The notes under the pieces are model-generated. The model was not told the origin of the DNA. It was given only the letters and a program-made list of their open reading frames with translations, and did no database searches. A stretch of DNA of 64,000 bases, taken from Pelagimonas phthalicica. Its GTDB lineage: Bacteria > Pseudomonadota > Alphaproteobacteria > Rhodobacterales > Rhodobacteraceae. Positions within the stretch are counted from its first letter, which is position 1. Every line of letters begins with the position of its first letter. Both the position numbers and the translations under genes were made by a program. The stretch is taken from the NCBI RefSeq assembly GCF_004364805.1, contig NZ_SOAP01000002.1:1116001-1180000 (forward strand). Direction: 5' to 3'. Positions 33,201 to 41,643 of the stretch are shown here, one piece after another.

Positions 33201-34039
33201 CGGCTCTTCCGTTGTGAGGGATGCCAGAAAGTCATGCGCTTTTCCATCAGCGCCACCAACCCGTAAAACCCGGACCCAAGGATCGCCGCCACGGTGATCT
33301 CGGCCCAGACCATATCCAGCGAAAGCCGCCCCACCTCGGTCGAAATGCGGAACCCCATGCCCTTGATCGGAGAGCCAAAAAACTCGGCCACGATCGCGCC
33401 GATCAGTGCCAGGGTTGTCGAGATCTTGAGCCCGTTAAAGATGAACGGCATCGCCGCAGGTAGGCGCAGTTTCAACAGGGTCGGCGCGTATCCAGCCGCA
33501 TAGGTGCGCATCAGGTCGCGCTGCATATGGTCGGTGGCTTGCAACCCCTGCACAGTGTTGACCAGCATGGGAAAGAAAACCATCGCGACAACCACCGCCG
33601 CCTTGGAATGCCAATCAAAGCCGAACCACATCACCATGATCGGGGCGAGGCCAACAATCGGCAGGGCCGCGATGAAATTGCCCACCGGCAGCAGTCCGCG
33701 CTGCAAGAATGGTGAACGGTCAATGGCAATCGCGATCAGCACCGCCGCGCCACAACCCATGACATACCCGGTCAGCGCGCCCTTAAAGAAGGTCTGCACA
33801 AGGTCTTGCCACAAAATATCTGTTTCACTGGCCAGGGCCAGGCCAATGCTTGAGGGCGGTGGCAGCAGGACTGGGCTGATATTAAAGCCACGCACCATGC
33901 CCTCCCAGAGGATCAACACGGTGAAGCCAAAAATGACCGGTACAAGGAATGCGGAACCGGGTGCGCGCTGGCGCACCAGAAACAGGTTCAGCGCAATGGC
34001 GGCGATCCAGATCGCAAGGCTGATGAGTATCCACATCAT
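33197..34039 (-). CDS. ABC transporter permease (SsuC/TauC type)
   Basis: A 280-aa inner-membrane permease with about six or seven hydrophobic segments. The EAA-like loop GYAPTLLKLRLPAAMPFIFN contacts the ATPase. It overlaps the next permease gene by 4 nt at its start and DUF1993 at its end. It forms a heterodimeric channel with the neighbouring permease for the NMT1-like binding protein. Confidence 0.87.
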   Translation of the reverse strand: MMWILISLAIWIAAIALNLFLVRQRAPGSAFLVPVIFGFTVLILWEGMVRGFNISPVLLPPPSSIGLALASETDILWQDLVQTFFKGALTGYVMGCGAAVLIAIAIDRSPFLQRGLLPVGNFIAALPIVGLAPIMVMWFGFDWHSKAAVVVAMVFFPMLVNTVQGLQATDHMQRDLMRTYAAGYAPTLLKLRLPAAMPFIFNGLKISTTLALIGAIVAEFFGSPIKGMGFRISTEVGRLSLDMVWAEITVAAILGSGFYGLVALMEKRMTFWHPSQRKSR

Positions 34040-34899
34040 TGCGCCATCCCCATCCGTTTCAAGGTGACTTTCTCAATTGCGCCCAGCACAAAGACCATCA
34101 GTGCCGCCAAGGTTGCAGCCGCCAAAAGCGCCGACCAGATCTGGATCGTCTGACCGTAATAGCTCCCCGCCAACAGACGCGCACCGAGCCCGCCGTTTTG
34201 GCTCAGCGACAGTTCGGCCACGACAGCGCCAATCAAACTGGCCGCCGCACCAACCTTGAGTGAGGCAAAGAGATACGGGGCCGAGGCCGGTAGGCGCAGT
34301 TTCCAGAAGGTCTGGGATGATGAGGCGCTATAGGTCTTCATCTGGTCAAGCAGCATCGTGTCAGGGCTGCGCAAGCCTTTGACCATGCCAACAACCACCG
34401 GGAAGAAAGACAGATACATGGAAATCACGCCCTTGGCGACGATGTCATCCACCTGCAAAGCGGCCAGAACCACCACAATCATCGGTGCAATCGCCAGGAT
34501 CGGCACGGTCTGGCTGGCAATGATCCAGGGCATGACCGACATGTCCATCACCCGGAAATGCACAATGCTTACCGCCAGAAGGATGCCCAAGCCAATGCCA
34601 AAGGCAAAGCCCAAAGCCGTGGCCTGCAACGTGATCCAACCGTGATAGATCAGCGAGCGTTTCGAGGTGATCTTTTTCTCAACGGTGGTTTTCCAGATCT
34701 CGGCCCCCACCTGATGGGGTGCGGGCAGGCGCGGTTTTTCCTGCGCCATGGTATCGGCAACCATCTCAGAGAAAGACAGCTCAACCTCGGCGCGTTCCGC
34801 CTTGGAATAGGCCCAAGGGGCGTTCAGAACGACGGCAAACACATACCAAAGCGCAAAAATCGCCGCGACGACGGTGAGGATGGGAAAGATAGACTTCAT
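34036..34899 (-). CDS. ABC transporter permease (SsuC/TauC type)
   Basis: A 287-aa permease. It has an N-terminal signal-anchor helix (IFPILTVVAAIFALWYVFAV), a periplasmic stretch, then five or six helices with the EAA loop SSSQTFWKLRLPASAPYLFA. It pairs with the 280-aa permease. Copy F of the structured repeat lies immediately upstream, between it and the ATPase gene. Confidence 0.87.
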   Translation of the reverse strand: MKSIFPILTVVAAIFALWYVFAVVLNAPWAYSKAERAEVELSFSEMVADTMAQEKPRLPAPHQVGAEIWKTTVEKKITSKRSLIYHGWITLQATALGFAFGIGLGILLAVSIVHFRVMDMSVMPWIIASQTVPILAIAPMIVVVLAALQVDDIVAKGVISMYLSFFPVVVGMVKGLRSPDTMLLDQMKTYSASSSQTFWKLRLPASAPYLFASLKVGAAASLIGAVVAELSLSQNGGLGARLLAGSYYGQTIQIWSALLAAATLAALMVFVLGAIEKVTLKRMGMAQ

Positions 34900-34903
34900 G
34901 CCA

Positions 34904-34950
34904 CTCCCCCAGTTTCTTCTTGGTAAAAATACTCAAATCCCCGCGCACGG
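34904..34950 (-). repeat. Structured intergenic repeat, copy F (divergent)
   Basis: On the minus strand GAGTATTTTTACC and AAGAAGAAACTGGGGG match the AT-rich tail of copy E. The preceding GC stem is poorly formed. Confidence 0.55.
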
Positions 34951-34962
34951 CAGGCGCATAGC

Positions 34963-35745
34963 TCAATCATCATAGGCATGCCCCTCTCGCAACCCTTCGC
35001 GCACGCGATGGGCAATTTCGAGGAATTCCGGCGTGTCGCGAATATCCAGAGGGCGTTCACGCGGCAGCGTGCTTTCGATCACATCGGTGATGCGACCCGG
35101 ACGTGGGCTCATCACGACAATTTTGGTGCTCAGATACACCGCCTCGGGGATCGAATGGGTGACAAAGCCGATGGTCTTATTGGTGCGCGCCCAAAGCTCA
35201 AGAAGTTGCTCGTTAAGATGGTCGCGCACGATCTCATCCAGCGCCCCAAAGGGTTCGTCCATGAGCAGAATATCCGCATCAAAGGCGAGCGCGCGGGCAA
35301 TCGAGGCCCGCTGCTGCATCCCCCCCGAAAGCTGCCAAGGAAATTTCTTTTCAAACCCGTCGAGATGCACCAGCTCAAGCACCTTGGCGACGCGCTCTGC
35401 CATCTCGGATTTCGGATAGCCCATGATCTCAAGCGGAAGGCGAATATTGCCACCAATCGTGCGCCACGGATACAACCCCGCCGCCTGAAACACATAGCCA
35501 TAGGCCCGCGCCTTGCGCGCCTCTTCTGGGCTGACACCGTTGACGGTCAGTTTCCCACCTGTGGGCTGTTCCAGATCCGCAATGGCGCGCAAAAAAGTGG
35601 TCTTGCCGCAGCCCGAGGGGCCGATAAAGCTGACAAAATCCCCCTTATTGATGTCCAAATCCACCCCCTTGAGCGCATGGATCGGGCCATCATTGGTTTG
35701 GTATGTCAGGTCCAGGTTCTTGGCCTGTATGACGGTTTCACTCAC
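34963..35745 (-). CDS. ABC transporter ATP-binding protein (SsuB/TauB type)
   Basis: A 260-aa ATPase with Walker A GPSGCGKTT near residue 42, the Q-loop, signature LSGGMQQR, Walker B ILLMDEPFGALD and the H-loop FVTHSIPEAVYL. It energises the two-permease NMT1-type importer. It overlaps the upstream membrane-protein gene by 8 nt. Confidence 0.92.
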   Translation of the reverse strand: MSETVIQAKNLDLTYQTNDGPIHALKGVDLDINKGDFVSFIGPSGCGKTTFLRAIADLEQPTGGKLTVNGVSPEEARKARAYGYVFQAAGLYPWRTIGGNIRLPLEIMGYPKSEMAERVAKVLELVHLDGFEKKFPWQLSGGMQQRASIARALAFDADILLMDEPFGALDEIVRDHLNEQLLELWARTNKTIGFVTHSIPEAVYLSTKIVVMSPRPGRITDVIESTLPRERPLDIRDTPEFLEIAHRVREGLREGHAYDD

Positions 35746-36259
35746 CTGTCTTATCCCCCTGGGCTTGCGCCCCTTTTGCTTTCATTCTGACTGCCTTGCG
35801 TGACGCAAGCGTCTGAATCAGATTGTTTTTCATATCCTGTTTGAGCGCCGCCAAAGCCTCCTGGGACATCGGTCGCTCAATCTTGTGATAAATAGCCCCG
35901 CACAGGGCCCCGATTGCCGGAACCAAAACCAGACCCAAAGCACTTCCATCTTGGTCAAATGGAAGAAACAAAATGACAAAAACCAGTTCGAAAGTCACCG
36001 CCCACAACCCCATGTAAGCGGCAAGACGCGTTTCGTTACGCTGCCAAAGCACGGTACGACCTATGAGGTAGGCCGGCAGGTTCAGTACAACAGTCAAACT
36101 CACCAAAACGAGAAACGTACCGAAAGCTGTTGGCGGCTCCATCTTGCTGAAGCTGAAACCGTACGCTTTCAGATTTCCGAGAATGACCAGCAATCCCAGC
36201 GACGCCCCTGTCAGGGACGCCAGCAGATAGGCAGGTATCATTCGTCGGAACAGAGACAC
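35738..36259 (-). CDS. Four-helix membrane protein of unknown function
   Basis: A 173-aa protein with four hydrophobic segments (YLLASLTGASLGLLVILGN; FGTFLVLVSLTVVLNLPAYL; LAAYMGLWAVTFELVFVILF; ALGLVLVPAIGALCGAIY) and a basic cytoplasmic tail. I do not recognise it. It sits between dihydropyrimidinase (3-bp gap) and the ABC ATPase (8-nt overlap), so it is part of the operon. Confidence 0.7.
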   Translation of the reverse strand: MSLFRRMIPAYLLASLTGASLGLLVILGNLKAYGFSFSKMEPPTAFGTFLVLVSLTVVLNLPAYLIGRTVLWQRNETRLAAYMGLWAVTFELVFVILFLPFDQDGSALGLVLVPAIGALCGAIYHKIERPMSQEALAALKQDMKNNLIQTLASRKAVRMKAKGAQAQGDKTGE

Positions 36260-36262
36260 GGA

Positions 36263-37726
36263 TCAGATCCCCGCCGGGATATTCTGCGGATCGCGTTCAA
36301 TCTTGCGCGGGGTGTTCAGGGCTTTCCATTGGCTCAGCGCCTTTTGGGCCGAGCTGAAGGCCGGGCGTGGCACGAAACGGCCCCGGCCCGGTTGCGGTTG
36401 CGAGTTTTGGCCCCAGGCCCAGATCACGTCACCGCGGCTCAGCGTGTAGCGCGCCTGCGCTTTGACGTTGAACCCTTCGAAGACGTTGTAATCCAACACT
36501 GAATGGTGGTTGGCCGGGCTGATCGTCTTGGTGATCTTGGGATCCCAAACCACGATATCCGCATCCGCGCCTTCAACAATTGCGCCCTTCTTGGGATAGA
36601 TGTTGAGGATCTTGGCCACATTGGTCGAGGTCGCCGCGACAAATTCATTTGGTGTCAGACGTCCAGTCTCGACCCCTTCGGTCCAAAGCACTGCGAGACG
36701 TTCCTCAAGCCCGTTGGACCCGTTGGGAATGATGCGGAAATCATCGCGGCCCGCGCGTTTTTGATCAGTGGTAAAGGCGGCGTGGTCTGTTGCAACCACT
36801 TGCAAACTGCCTGCCTGCAAACCGGCCCACAGGCTGTCCTGATGATCTTTGGAGCGGAACGGAGGCGACATCACACGGCGTGCAGCGTGATCCCAGTCTT
36901 TGTTGAAATATTCGGTTTCATCCAAAGTCAGGAACTGGATCAGCGGTTCGCCATAGACGCGCATCCCCTTTTGACGCGCCCGGCGGATCGCCTCATGCGC
37001 CTGTTCACAAGACACATGCACGATATAAAGCGGCACACCCGCCGCGTCGGCAATAGTAATGGCGCGGTTGGCGGCCTCGCCTTCCAATTCCGGCGGGCGG
37101 GAATAGGCGTGGCCCTCGGGGCCGGTGATGCCTTCGCTAAAGTACTTTTCTTGCAGCTCAGCGACCAGATCGCCGTTTTCCGCGTGGACCATCGGCAGCG
37201 CGCCAAGCTCAGCACAGCGTTTGAAGCTGGCGAACATCTCGTCATCTTCAATCATCAACGCGCCCTTATAGGCCATGAAATGCTTGAAGCTGTTCACGCC
37301 CATATCGACGGCGTCTTTCATCTCATTGAAAACATTCTCATCCCAGCCGGTGACCGCCATGTGATAGCCGATATCGGAACAGATCTGCGGGGCGGATTTG
37401 CGGTGCCATTCATTGATCGCGTTCTTGATCGAGCCATCCGCACCGGGCAGGCAGAAATCGACAATCATGGTCGTGCCACCGGTCGCCGCCGCCCAGGTGC
37501 CGGATTCAAAGGTCTCGGCTGCGGTGGTGCCCATAAAGGGCATCTCAAGATGGGTATGCGGGTCAATCCCGCCTGGGATCACATAGGCCCCTTCCGCATC
37601 GATATATTCATCGCCAACAAGGTCTTCGCCGATCTGCTTGATGATCTCGCCTTCGATCAGCACATCCGCCTTCCAGGTCCGATCCGCCGTGCAGACCGTG
37701 CCGCCTTTGATCACTTTGGTGGTCAT
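36263..37726 (-). CDS. hydA: Dihydropyrimidinase
   Basis: A 487-aa amidohydrolase that opens 5,6-dihydrouracil/dihydrothymine to N-carbamoyl-beta-alanine (or its methyl form). The start at 37726 has AGGGAGA upstream. It has GGIDPHTHLEMPFMGT (two metal His), SFKHFMAYKGALM with the Lys that is carbamylated, HAENGD, YIVHVSCEQAHE and ATDHAAF. Step two of reductive pyrimidine degradation; the step one (preTA) and step three genes are also in this window. Confidence 0.93.
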   Translation of the reverse strand: MTTKVIKGGTVCTADRTWKADVLIEGEIIKQIGEDLVGDEYIDAEGAYVIPGGIDPHTHLEMPFMGTTAAETFESGTWAAATGGTTMIVDFCLPGADGSIKNAINEWHRKSAPQICSDIGYHMAVTGWDENVFNEMKDAVDMGVNSFKHFMAYKGALMIEDDEMFASFKRCAELGALPMVHAENGDLVAELQEKYFSEGITGPEGHAYSRPPELEGEAANRAITIADAAGVPLYIVHVSCEQAHEAIRRARQKGMRVYGEPLIQFLTLDETEYFNKDWDHAARRVMSPPFRSKDHQDSLWAGLQAGSLQVVATDHAAFTTDQKRAGRDDFRIIPNGSNGLEERLAVLWTEGVETGRLTPNEFVAATSTNVAKILNIYPKKGAIVEGADADIVVWDPKITKTISPANHHSVLDYNVFEGFNVKAQARYTLSRGDVIWAWGQNSQPQPGRGRFVPRPAFSSAQKALSQWKALNTPRKIERDPQNIPAGI

Positions 37727-37770
37727 GTCATTTTCTCCCTGAACCGACGTTGGCCAAATACGCCAACACC

Positions 37771-37822
37771 CTGTTTCTTCTTGGTACAAATATTCTGGGG
37801 GTCCGGGGGCTAGCCCCCGGTC
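37771..37822 (-). repeat. Structured intergenic repeat, copy E
   Basis: On the minus strand: GGGGGCTAGCCCCC, then CAGAATATTTGTACC and AAGAAGAAAC. It starts 7 bp after the stop of the amidohydrolase gene, inside the pyrimidine operon. Confidence 0.7.
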
Positions 37823-37828
37823 CTTCGC

Positions 37829-39076
37829 TCACTCAACCACGACCGCTGATTTAAGCACAGCATGCATCAGCACATTCGCGCCCGCAGCCGCCCAATCTTT
37901 GCTGATCTCCTCGGCCTCATTATGGGACAAGCCATCAACGCAGGGGCACATGACCATGGCCGTTGGGGCGACGTCATTGATCCAGCAGGCGTCATGCCCC
38001 GCGCCCGAGATGATGTCGCGATGGGAATAGCCCATGGCCTCGGCCCCTTCGCGGATCGCGGCCACGCAGGCCTCGTCAAAGGCGGGCGGGTTGAACTGGC
38101 CGACGATTTCGGCGCTGAATTCCACGCCAATGTCCTCGCAAAGCTTGGGGGCCTTTTCCATCAGTTCCGCCACCATGGCTTCGAGCTTGTCCAGCAGATG
38201 GGTGCGCATATCGATGGTAAAGACCACTTTGCCCGGAATGATGTTGCGCGAATTGGGATAGACGTCGATATGGCCAATCGCACCAACCGCATTGGGCTGG
38301 TTCTTCATGGCGATTTCATGCACCAGCTCGGTGATCAGGGCGAGGCCCCGACCAGCATTCTTGCGCATATGCATCGGGGTTGAACCCGTATGGCTTTCTT
38401 TGCCGGTCACAGTGCATTCGATCCACCGCAGCCCCTGCCCGTGCGTGACGACACCGATATCGACATTCTCGGCCTCAAGGATCGGGCCCTGTTCAATATG
38501 CAGCTCGAAAAAGGCATGCATCTTGCGGTCGCCAACAACCTCATCACCACGCCAGCCAATCCGCTCAAGCTCATCGCCAAAACGTTTGCCCTCGGCGTCA
38601 ACCCGGTCATAGGCCCAATCCTGAGTGTGCTTGCCCGAAAACACGCCAGAGGACAGCATGGCCGGGGCAAAGCGGGTGCCCTCTTCGTTGGTCCAGTTGG
38701 TGACGACGATGGGGTGCTTTGTCTTGATGCCTTGATCATGCATGGTGCGGATCACTTCGAGCCCGCCAAGCACGCCCAACACCCCGTCATATTTCCCGCC
38801 GGTCGGCTGGGTGTCCAAATGAGACCCGACATAGACCGGCAGCGCATCCGGATCGGTGCCCTCGTAACGAGCAAACATATTGCCCATCTGATCCAGCCCC
38901 ATGGAACAACCCACCGCTTCACACCAGCTTTGGAACAGGGCGCGCCCTTCGCCATCTTCGTCGGTCAGCGTCTGGCGATTGTTGCCGCCGGCAATGCCCG
39001 GACCGATCTTGGCCATCTCCATCAGGCTGTCCCACAGACGATCTGCATCAATGCGCGTATTGGAGATGTTTGACAT
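37829..39076 (-). CDS. pydC: N-carbamoyl-beta-alanine amidohydrolase (Zn-dependent, M20 family)
   Basis: A 415-aa di-zinc hydrolase. VGSHLDTQPTGGKYDG carries metal His/Asp residues, TNWTNEEGTRFAPAM the catalytic/metal Glu pair, FFELHIEQGPILE another metal ligand, and SGAGHDACW the C-terminal His. It would release beta-alanine, CO2 and ammonia, completing reductive pyrimidine breakdown. It is the first gene of the operon, divergent from the RutR-like pair, with two RutR boxes in the 157-bp promoter region. The close alternative is allantoate amidohydrolase, but context favours PydC. Confidence 0.9.
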   Translation of the reverse strand: MSNISNTRIDADRLWDSLMEMAKIGPGIAGGNNRQTLTDEDGEGRALFQSWCEAVGCSMGLDQMGNMFARYEGTDPDALPVYVGSHLDTQPTGGKYDGVLGVLGGLEVIRTMHDQGIKTKHPIVVTNWTNEEGTRFAPAMLSSGVFSGKHTQDWAYDRVDAEGKRFGDELERIGWRGDEVVGDRKMHAFFELHIEQGPILEAENVDIGVVTHGQGLRWIECTVTGKESHTGSTPMHMRKNAGRGLALITELVHEIAMKNQPNAVGAIGHIDVYPNSRNIIPGKVVFTIDMRTHLLDKLEAMVAELMEKAPKLCEDIGVEFSAEIVGQFNPPAFDEACVAAIREGAEAMGYSHRDIISGAGHDACWINDVAPTAMVMCPCVDGLSHNEAEEISKDWAAAGANVLMHAVLKSAVVVE

Positions 39077-39158
39077 GGCGTGTCCCCTTGCTGTGTCTCG
39101 GTCTTGTTATCTGGGTGGGCACCTGAAAGCTGCTCCAAAGCTTGCATGGGCCGAACCC

Positions 39159-39172
39159 TGACCATATGGTCA
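39159..39172. promoter_or_regulatory. RutR-type operator 1
   Basis: TGACCATATGGTCA, a perfect palindrome matching the RutR consensus TTGACCANNTGGTCAA except for one outer base. Confidence 0.8.
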
Positions 39173-39185
39173 ACTATCAGCGGCA

Positions 39186-39203
39186 CTTGACCATTTGGTC
39201 AAG
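39186..39203. promoter_or_regulatory. RutR-type operator 2
   Basis: CTTGACCATTTGGTCAAG, an exact match to TTGACCANNTGGTCAA plus one more paired base each side. It lies 30 bp before the first TetR start, so it probably gives autoregulation and control of the pyd operon. Confidence 0.88.
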
Positions 39204-39233
39204 AATTTTCTGAAACAAGGATGTAACGCCCTC

Positions 39234-39881
39234 ATGCCAGCCACAAGCGGCTCAAAAAACAGGCGCCAGGAAAAGGAAAAGCAAATCCTTTTGGCAGCGG
39301 AAAAAGTCTTTGCTGAAGCGGGGTTCGGTGGCGCGACCATGCAATTGATCGCCGATGTCTCGGGATTGCCCAAGGCAAATATCCATTATTATTTTCAGAC
39401 CAAAGAGGACCTGTATCGACAAGTCGTGTCGAATATTTTCGACATTTGGTTGCAGGCAGCCCAGGCTTTTGACGAATCGTCCGGCCCTGCCGAGGGCATC
39501 GGCGGCTATATCGACGCCAAGATGGAAATCTCGCGCAAGCACCCGATGGGGTCCAAGGTTTGGGCCTCTGAGGTGATGCATGGTGCCCCGGTCATTCAGG
39601 ACTATCTCGAAGAGGTTCTGGTCAGTTGGACCGAGGGGCGCATGAAAGTGATCCAGCGCTGGATCGATCAGGGCCAGATGGAGCCGGTTGACCCGCGCCA
39701 TCTGCTTTACATGATCTGGGCAACCACGCAGCACTACGCAGATTTTCAACACCAGATCGCAACTTTGAATGGCGGAGAACCTCTGAATGACGCAGACTGG
39801 CAAAACGCCAAGACAAGTGTGCGCGAGATTATCCTGCGTGGGCTGGGCGTGAAAGACACGGGCAACGAAGGCAGACCATGA
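39234..39881 (+). CDS. TetR-family regulator, RutR-like (first of a tandem pair)
   Basis: A 215-aa TetR regulator. ATG 39234 is chosen because the longer TTG-started frame begins inside operator 2. The helix-turn-helix (ATMQLIADVSGLPKANIHYYF) is close to RutR, and the RutR-type C-terminal domain is seen in MIWATTQHYADFQHQIATL. RutR senses uracil/thymine and represses pyrimidine catabolism. Its stop overlaps the start of the second regulator by 4 nt. Confidence 0.88.
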   Translation: MPATSGSKNRRQEKEKQILLAAEKVFAEAGFGGATMQLIADVSGLPKANIHYYFQTKEDLYRQVVSNIFDIWLQAAQAFDESSGPAEGIGGYIDAKMEISRKHPMGSKVWASEVMHGAPVIQDYLEEVLVSWTEGRMKVIQRWIDQGQMEPVDPRHLLYMIWATTQHYADFQHQIATLNGGEPLNDADWQNAKTSVREIILRGLGVKDTGNEGRP

Positions 39882-40492
39882 ACAAACCCCGCCCCACTGG
39901 CACCACCCGCATTCAGCGCGAAAAGCGCGAAGCGATCTTTGAAGCGGCATTGGATGTGTTTTCGGAAAATGGCCTGCGCGGGGCGACGCTGGACCAGATT
40001 GCAGCGCGGGCGGGCCTGTCGAAACCCAATGTGATTTACTATTTTCAGGGCAAAGAGGCCATCTATACCGAGTTGTTGGAAAGCCTGTTGGACATCTGGA
40101 TCGCACCACTGATCGAGTTGTCAGACAGTGACGATCCGGTAGAAGAGCTGCTGACTTATGTGCGGCGCAAATTGGACATGAGCCGCGACATGCCGCGCCA
40201 AAGCCGGTTATTTGCGACCGAGATGATCCAGAACGCCCCGCATATCAACGATGTGATTTCCGGCTCACTGCGCGATCTGGTGGATGAGAAGGCCCGTTTG
40301 ATCAAAGGCTGGATGAAGGCGGGGAAGATCGCCAAATCTGATCCGCATCACCTGATCTTTTCGATCTGGGCCGTCACGCAGCATTACGCGGATTTCGATG
40401 TGCAGGTGCGTGCGGTTCTCGACGGGAATGACCCGTTCGAAACTGCGCCTGATTTTGTCGAGACCCTGTTTCGGCGGATGTTGACTCCGTGA
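39878..40492 (+). CDS. rutR: TetR-family regulator, RutR-like (second of a tandem pair)
   Basis: A 204-aa TetR protein. It is somewhat nearer to E. coli RutR than its neighbour: SKPNVIYYFQGKEAIYTELL, LLDIWIAPLIEL, MSRDMPRQSRLFATEM and HLIFSIWAVTQHYADF. It is co-translated with the first regulator (ATGA overlap). Either homodimers with different effectors or a heterodimer is possible; the sequence cannot tell. Copy C of the repeat follows. Confidence 0.88.
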   Translation: MNKPRPTGTTRIQREKREAIFEAALDVFSENGLRGATLDQIAARAGLSKPNVIYYFQGKEAIYTELLESLLDIWIAPLIELSDSDDPVEELLTYVRRKLDMSRDMPRQSRLFATEMIQNAPHINDVISGSLRDLVDEKARLIKGWMKAGKIAKSDPHHLIFSIWAVTQHYADFDVQVRAVLDGNDPFETAPDFVETLFRRMLTP

Positions 40493-40500
40493 CGGGGCGG

Positions 40501-40570
40501 AGGGGCTCGCCCCTCTTGAAGCCACAGGCTTCAATTCACCCCAGGATATTTTTGGCCCAGAGAAACCTGG
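40501..40570 (+). repeat. Structured intergenic repeat, copy C
   Basis: GGGGCTCGCCCC, then TTGAAGCC-ACA-GGCTTCAA, then AGGATATTTTTGGCCCAGAG and AAACC. It starts 8 bp after the second TetR stop. The second stem is entirely different in sequence from copy A but fully paired. Confidence 0.85.
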
Positions 40571-40571
40571 A

Positions 40572-41030
40572 TCAGGCAGCGGCTTCGGCAGGGGCTTCGT
40601 GCACCGCGCGGAAGGCAATTGAGAGCCGGTTCCAGGTGTTGATCATGCCGATCAGCGCGGTGAGTTTAACGATCTCGGCCTCGTCAAAATGCTCTTTGGT
40701 CGCGGCGAAAAGCGCATCGGTTGGGCGGTTATCCCCCAGCCGGGTCAGGCTTTCGGTCCAGGCCAGGGCAGCGCGTTCGCGGGCGGTAAACAGGAAACTG
40801 TCATCCCAGGCTGATGTCAGGTAAAGCCGCTGTTCGCTATCGCCATCTTTGCGGGCTTCACGGGTGTGCATGTCGATACAAAAGGCGCAGCCATTCAGCT
40901 GAGAGGCGCGCAGTTTCACCAGATGCATCAGGCTCTTTTCCAGTCCGCTTTCTTCGATTGCGGTATTAAGGGCCAGATGCGCTTGCATGAGCGAGGGCGC
41001 GGCCCCCCAGTAATTCATCCGAGGTTCCAT
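40572..41030 (-). CDS. AhpD-like carboxymuconolactone decarboxylase-family protein
   Basis: A 152-aa alkylhydroperoxidase-like protein. Start 41030 has AGGAGA upstream. LNGCAFCIDMHTREAR gives the AhpD motif with Cys48, Cys51 and His55, so thiol-based peroxidase activity or redox relay is likely. It is 25 bp downstream of an Rrf2 regulator on the same strand and probably controlled by it. Confidence 0.88.
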   Translation of the reverse strand: MEPRMNYWGAAPSLMQAHLALNTAIEESGLEKSLMHLVKLRASQLNGCAFCIDMHTREARKDGDSEQRLYLTSAWDDSFLFTARERAALAWTESLTRLGDNRPTDALFAATKEHFDEAEIVKLTALIGMINTWNRLSIAFRAVHEAPAEAAA

Positions 41031-41055
41031 GGTGATCTCCTGTTTTATTTGAGGG

Positions 41056-41547
41056 TTACGGTCTGATATGCTGTTGGACAAACGCACAGCCGCGGGCATG
41101 AACGCGCGGGTCTGACGTTTGGTTGTGATTGTGGATCAGGTCGGAAATCAACGTTTCACGCAAAGCCTTGCGATAGGCCTGTTCGGCCTTGAGCATGGCC
41201 GCGTTGATCCCGCAGGGTTTGGGAAAAGCGTCGTCTGGCAAGGGGTTGGGCCCTTTGCGGCGAATTTCCTTACAGCGGAATGCAGGTTCGGGCCCTTCGA
41301 CCGCGAGGACGACATCCAGCAGCGTCAAATCCTCTGGTGCTTTGGCGAGTTTATATCCCCCTGTTGGCCCCGGGACCGAAGCGAGGATCCCGGCCTTGGT
41401 CAGGGCTTTGAGATGTTTCAACAGATAGCTTGTGGAAAGGCCATGAAATTCGGCCATGGCGGCGGCGGGCAGCACCCTCCCCTCGTCAAGGGTCGCTAGC
41501 GCAGTTACGCAATGGATGGCCGCTTCGACGCCGTCACCTAGTTTCAT
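41056..41547 (-). CDS. Rrf2-family transcriptional regulator
   Basis: A 163-aa regulator. I prefer ATG 41547 because GGGAG sits six bases upstream; the ATG at 41553 is too close to it. It has a winged helix (AMAEFHGLSTSYLLKHLKAL) and the wing SVPGPTGGYKLAKAPEDLT. Cys residues in FRCKEIRRK and FPKPCGIN are positioned where Rrf2 proteins often hold Fe-S ligands, and a further Cys lies near the end. The target is probably the adjacent AhpD-like gene. Confidence 0.85.
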   Translation of the reverse strand: MKLGDGVEAAIHCVTALATLDEGRVLPAAAMAEFHGLSTSYLLKHLKALTKAGILASVPGPTGGYKLAKAPEDLTLLDVVLAVEGPEPAFRCKEIRRKGPNPLPDDAFPKPCGINAAMLKAEQAYRKALRETLISDLIHNHNQTSDPRVHARGCAFVQQHIRP

Positions 41548-41610
41548 GATCATCTCCCGATTCGTGGATAGTTTTTATCATGGATTAATCTTAACCACAA
41601 TAAGGGCGTA

Positions 41611-41640
41611 AAAAGACCCGGCGCAGTGGCCGGGTCTTTG
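41611..41640 (-). terminator. preTA terminator
   Basis: A perfect 11-bp stem (41612-41622 with 41629-41639), followed on the minus strand by a T-run; it begins 4 bp past the preA stop. Confidence 0.88.
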
Positions 41641-41643
41641 GCT

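Noticed and set aside
36503-37813. 436-codon plus-strand frame opposite dihydropyrimidinase
   Set aside because: Antisense shadow of a certain gene.
39195-39233. TTG-started longer form of the first RutR-like protein
   Set aside because: The start codon lies inside the RutR operator; ATG 39234 fits the family.
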